This document shows positions 61,833 to 64,000 of a stretch of 64,000 nt of DNA, piece after piece. Made by a program: the position numbers and the translations under genes. Within the stretch, counting starts at the first letter, position 1; each line of letters starts with the position of its first letter. The notes beneath the pieces are model-generated. The model made no database searches. It had not been told where the DNA came from and saw only the letters and a list, made by a program, of their open reading frames with translations. This stretch comes from Lentisphaerota bacterium. GTDB taxonomy: Bacteria > Verrucomicrobiota > Lentisphaeria > Victivallales > Victivallaceae. The stretch spans positions 1 to 64,000 of the forward strand of contig SUVV01000015.1 of NCBI GenBank assembly GCA_015061805.1, in the 5' to 3' direction.

Positions 61833-63440
61833 TCAATTCCACTGTGGAGTGTTGAGCATTTCAATATAGAGTGTGCCGGACCAGCCGTAGTCATGGAAGA
61901 CCTGGTGGAAGGGGTGATAACTGCCATCTTCGGTGCGGCCTTTGCGCTCCAGTTCGCGGGGAGTGACCTCTTTACGGTCATCGTGGAATTCAAAGAAAGT
62001 TCCGAATTCCATGTAGAGCCGTTCCTGTTCGCGCATGGTGTCCTGCATGATGGATTTGGCGAGATCGGCGTAGCCGTAGCGTTCCAGACCGAGGCAGATC
62101 ATGTAGTTGATGTTGGTCCACACCGGGCCGCGCCACATATCTTTCTTGTATGCGGCAACGTTGCGCTTGGCAATGGAGGGAATACGGAACGGAGTTCCGA
62201 AAGTTTCAGGATCGGTCAGGTGTTTGACCATCTTTGCGGCCTGTTCTGCGCTGGCGGCGCCGCAGTAGAGCGGCAGGAATCCGGCGCTGGACATGATTTC
62301 GGTGCGCTGATTACCGACCACATCATAGTCGACATAGAGATTGACCTGATCGCTCCACAAACGTTCATTCATCAGTTTGCAGAGGCGGTCGCGGTGTCCG
62401 AGCCAGTAATCGCGGCGTTCGGGGACGAACATGGCAAGCGATTCACATTCAAAGGCAAGGAAAGCGTTGAAGTCCGGCGCATCCAGCTGGATTGCTCCAT
62501 CGAAGCGCGGAGAGTTGTCCATGCCGCTTTCGCCGCTGCGGCAATTGACATTGGCTTCGATTGCCCATTCGACGAGCCCGGCGCCGTCGCTGTCGCGGTT
62601 GGCAAAGATCCATTCGATGTAGCGTTCGAGTTTGGGGGCAAGTTCGGCGATCCATGCCGGATCGGGATCGATTTCGTTGATCTTGCGCATCGCCAGAGAA
62701 AGCACCGGCGGCTGAGTGAGTCGGGGTTGGTTGACGAAGGGATTGCCGGAGTGGGGGATGAGACCGTCGGGTTCCTGCAGTTCAAACATCGCAGAGACGA
62801 ATTGTTTGGCAAGTTTCACATTGAGGTGGCGCATGCCGAGCGCGTGGAAAACTGAGTCCCAAAGCCACATTTTTTTGTGGGGCCAGCGGTCGGGGGTACT
62901 CCAGAAGTTGGAGATGCGGCCTTCCGGATGATAGGTCTGGGTTTTGATCTGGGAGATGGCTTTGAGCAAAGTCTGGTGCGAAGCATCAGAAATATTGGCG
63001 GGCTTGGGCGCATTGAGGATGAATTCAGCTCTTTTGGCGATCTCATCATCAACATTGCATTCGAGGAGGGCGGCATTGAAAAATTCTTTTTTGGCGATCA
63101 GCATTTTGCCGTCTTTGCTGTCGATGAAATATTTGCCTTGCAGTTCGATATCAAAATCGCCGTCGAGCAGCAAATGGTAGCAATCGACCAGAACACCGCT
63201 GGAAACAGAACCGTCTTTGTCATAAAAACGGAAAAAATCTCCGGTGAGTTCAACATGGTCGACTTCACCGGGGTAACGGACGGCAGGAGGCGTCGGAGTG
63301 AAGGGCCCTTCTTTGAACTGGATGGCGTATTCGTCAAACGCCGTACGCATGCACAGATTGTTTTCGAAATCAGTTTTACCGTCGATTCCGGAAAATGCCA
63401 GCAGTTGTCCACCGCCCCAGACTGTCGGAAATTTATTCAT
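61833..63440 (-). CDS. GH63/trehalase-like (alpha/alpha)6-barrel glycoside hydrolase
   Basis: A 535-residue enzyme. The N-terminal ~170 residues are a beta-domain. The barrel starts near WPHKKMWLWDSVFHALGMRHL and has the usual features of the MGH1/GH63 type: EPDGLIPHSGNP, DGAGLVEWAIEANVNC, FRIPSIAKRN, DMWRGPVWTNINYMI and a late FFEFHDDRKEVTPRE. The motifs MWRGPVW and EFHDD carry likely catalytic residues. I start it at 63440, after an AGAGG site; the longer open frame to 63989 runs through repeats and is not coding. First gene of a three-gene operon. Confidence 0.8.
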   Translation of the reverse strand: MNKFPTVWGGGQLLAFSGIDGKTDFENNLCMRTAFDEYAIQFKEGPFTPTPPAVRYPGEVDHVELTGDFFRFYDKDGSVSSGVLVDCYHLLLDGDFDIELQGKYFIDSKDGKMLIAKKEFFNAALLECNVDDEIAKRAEFILNAPKPANISDASHQTLLKAISQIKTQTYHPEGRISNFWSTPDRWPHKKMWLWDSVFHALGMRHLNVKLAKQFVSAMFELQEPDGLIPHSGNPFVNQPRLTQPPVLSLAMRKINEIDPDPAWIAELAPKLERYIEWIFANRDSDGAGLVEWAIEANVNCRSGESGMDNSPRFDGAIQLDAPDFNAFLAFECESLAMFVPERRDYWLGHRDRLCKLMNERLWSDQVNLYVDYDVVGNQRTEIMSSAGFLPLYCGAASAEQAAKMVKHLTDPETFGTPFRIPSIAKRNVAAYKKDMWRGPVWTNINYMICLGLERYGYADLAKSIMQDTMREQERLYMEFGTFFEFHDDRKEVTPRELERKGRTEDGSYHPFHQVFHDYGWSGTLYIEMLNTPQWN

Positions 63441-63597
63441 TGTTTTATGAACCTCTGTTTTTTTATTACACTTGAATAACCTTATATATAATGTAACCGA
63501 AAAGCCCTTGAGTTGCAAGATGAAAATAAAATATTGTGTTTGATATTTTTGCAAAAACGTTTGTTTTTTTATCAATGTGAGGTTTGGGAATAATGAA

Positions 63598-64000
63598 AAT
63601 TGCAGAGTTGGCGCTTTGGCGTGGGAGTTTTTGGGAGAGTGCAGGAGTTTTGGGAGATTTTGAGATGGCGTTAAATTACGTGCAATGCGCCCTTTGCGAG
63701 CAAAAAAAGCAATGTCGGCTTGAGGGGGTTGCAACAGAGTGGGCTTGCTGACTGGCACTTTGGGGTACAGAGGTGTACGGATAAGTACGGATAAGTACGG
63801 AGGGAGAGGCGGTATGCAGTGTCCCATTCGCGGGCAGTTGGAGCAACGCGGCTTGACGGGGTTGCAACAGCGTGGGCTTGCTGACTGGCGCTTTAGGGTG
63901 GGAAAGATGGGAGAGTATGGGAAGTTTTGAGAGATTTTGAGAGGGCGTAAAATTACGGGCAACCTACCCTTCGCGGGCAGTTGGAGCAACGCGGCTTGAC
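63598..64000. repeat. Decayed tandem repeat of about 133-143 bp
   Basis: A module containing ttgcaacag followed by gtgggcttgctgactggc recurs at 63729 and 63862, and gcggcttgac recurs at 63848 and 63991, giving periods of 133 and 143 bp. Shorter copies of gcaggag/gggag and ttttgagag runs are also shared. Nested in it are direct repeats of ataagtacgg (63780-63805). The array runs beyond the window. The 157 bases before it (63441-63597) are AT-rich and hold the leader of the GH63-like gene; no clear promoter was found there. Confidence 0.75.

Noticed and set aside
63441-63989. In-frame N-terminal extension of the GH63-like protein
   Set aside because: It reads through AT-rich leader and repeats, is Pro/Leu/Cys-rich and has no family resemblance. 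An ATG with an upstream AGAGG site lies at 63440.

Overview
The window looks like chromosomal DNA from a moderately GC-rich bacterium of the PVC superphylum, most likely a Lentisphaerota/Victivallales-type glycan degrader. This placement is an inference from content: scattered glycoside hydrolases (GH2, GH20, GH63-like), a CE7 esterase, an SGNH esterase, paired Gfo/Idh/MocA oxidoreductases, tandem secretin genes with no adjacent secretion machinery, and two PilT-type ATPases. There is no rRNA, CRISPR array, phage module, transposase or integrase. One tRNA (Leu, UAG) is present. Most genes carry normal Shine-Dalgarno sites. A recurring promoter form (TTGnnn, 16-17 bp, TATATT, often with an upstream TGn) can be read at many gene starts.

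Layout. 0.1-2.6 kb: a GH2 enzyme. 2.7-7.7 kb: a forward operon of small lipoprotein, two secretin paralogues and a MarR regulator. 7.8-16.2 kb (reverse): an unrecognised protein, an MsbA-like exporter, a glycosyltransferase, then a type I secretion set (lipoprotein, HlyD adaptor, ABC transporter with degenerate C39-like domains). 16.7-20.1 kb: GH20, iron alcohol dehydrogenase and a YgiN-like monooxygenase. 20.1-20.7 kb: three copies of a ~195-bp tandem repeat. 20.7-24.3 kb (reverse): oppD-like ATPase, a TPR protein and mutL, overlapping by 4 bp each. 24.4-32.3 kb: KAS enzyme, sugar isomerase, nucleotide-sugar dehydrogenase, HAD phosphatase, a HTH-cupin-acyl-CoA-synthetase fusion, and aroA. 32.3-36.0 kb (reverse): BASS-type symporter, MATE exporter, M20 amidohydrolase. 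36.2-39.2 kb: Gfo/Idh/MocA, tRNA-Leu, SGNH hydrolase, AhpD-like protein. 39.3-49.2 kb (reverse): two-subunit class I fumarase, an uncharacterised glycosidase-like protein, an EamA transporter, then signal peptidase I, two PilT-like ATPases and a CE7 esterase. 49.4-53.4 kb: etfB-etfA-acyl-CoA dehydrogenase-rpoZ. 53.4-59.9 kb: thioredoxin-like protein, a second Gfo/Idh/MocA, an amidohydrolase and a MurC-family ligase divergent from a PP2C phosphatase and an oppF-like ATPase. 59.9-63.4 kb (reverse): GH63-like enzyme, FAD oxidoreductase and polyprenol-kinase-like protein. The right end is decayed repeat sequence running out of the window.

Functionally the window mixes carbohydrate catabolism (GH2, GH20, GH63-like, CE7, SGNH, Gfo/Idh/MocA, sugar isomerase), envelope and export functions (secretins, T1SS, MsbA, MurC, LepB, PilT) and core metabolism (AroA, fumarase, Etf/acyl-CoA dehydrogenase). 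The most unusual items are the three-domain regulator/enzyme fusion at 28.7 kb, the tandem secretin operon, the type I transporter with two inactive C39-like domains, the superimposed divergent promoters between murC and the PP2C gene, and the 195-bp tandem repeats beside mutL.
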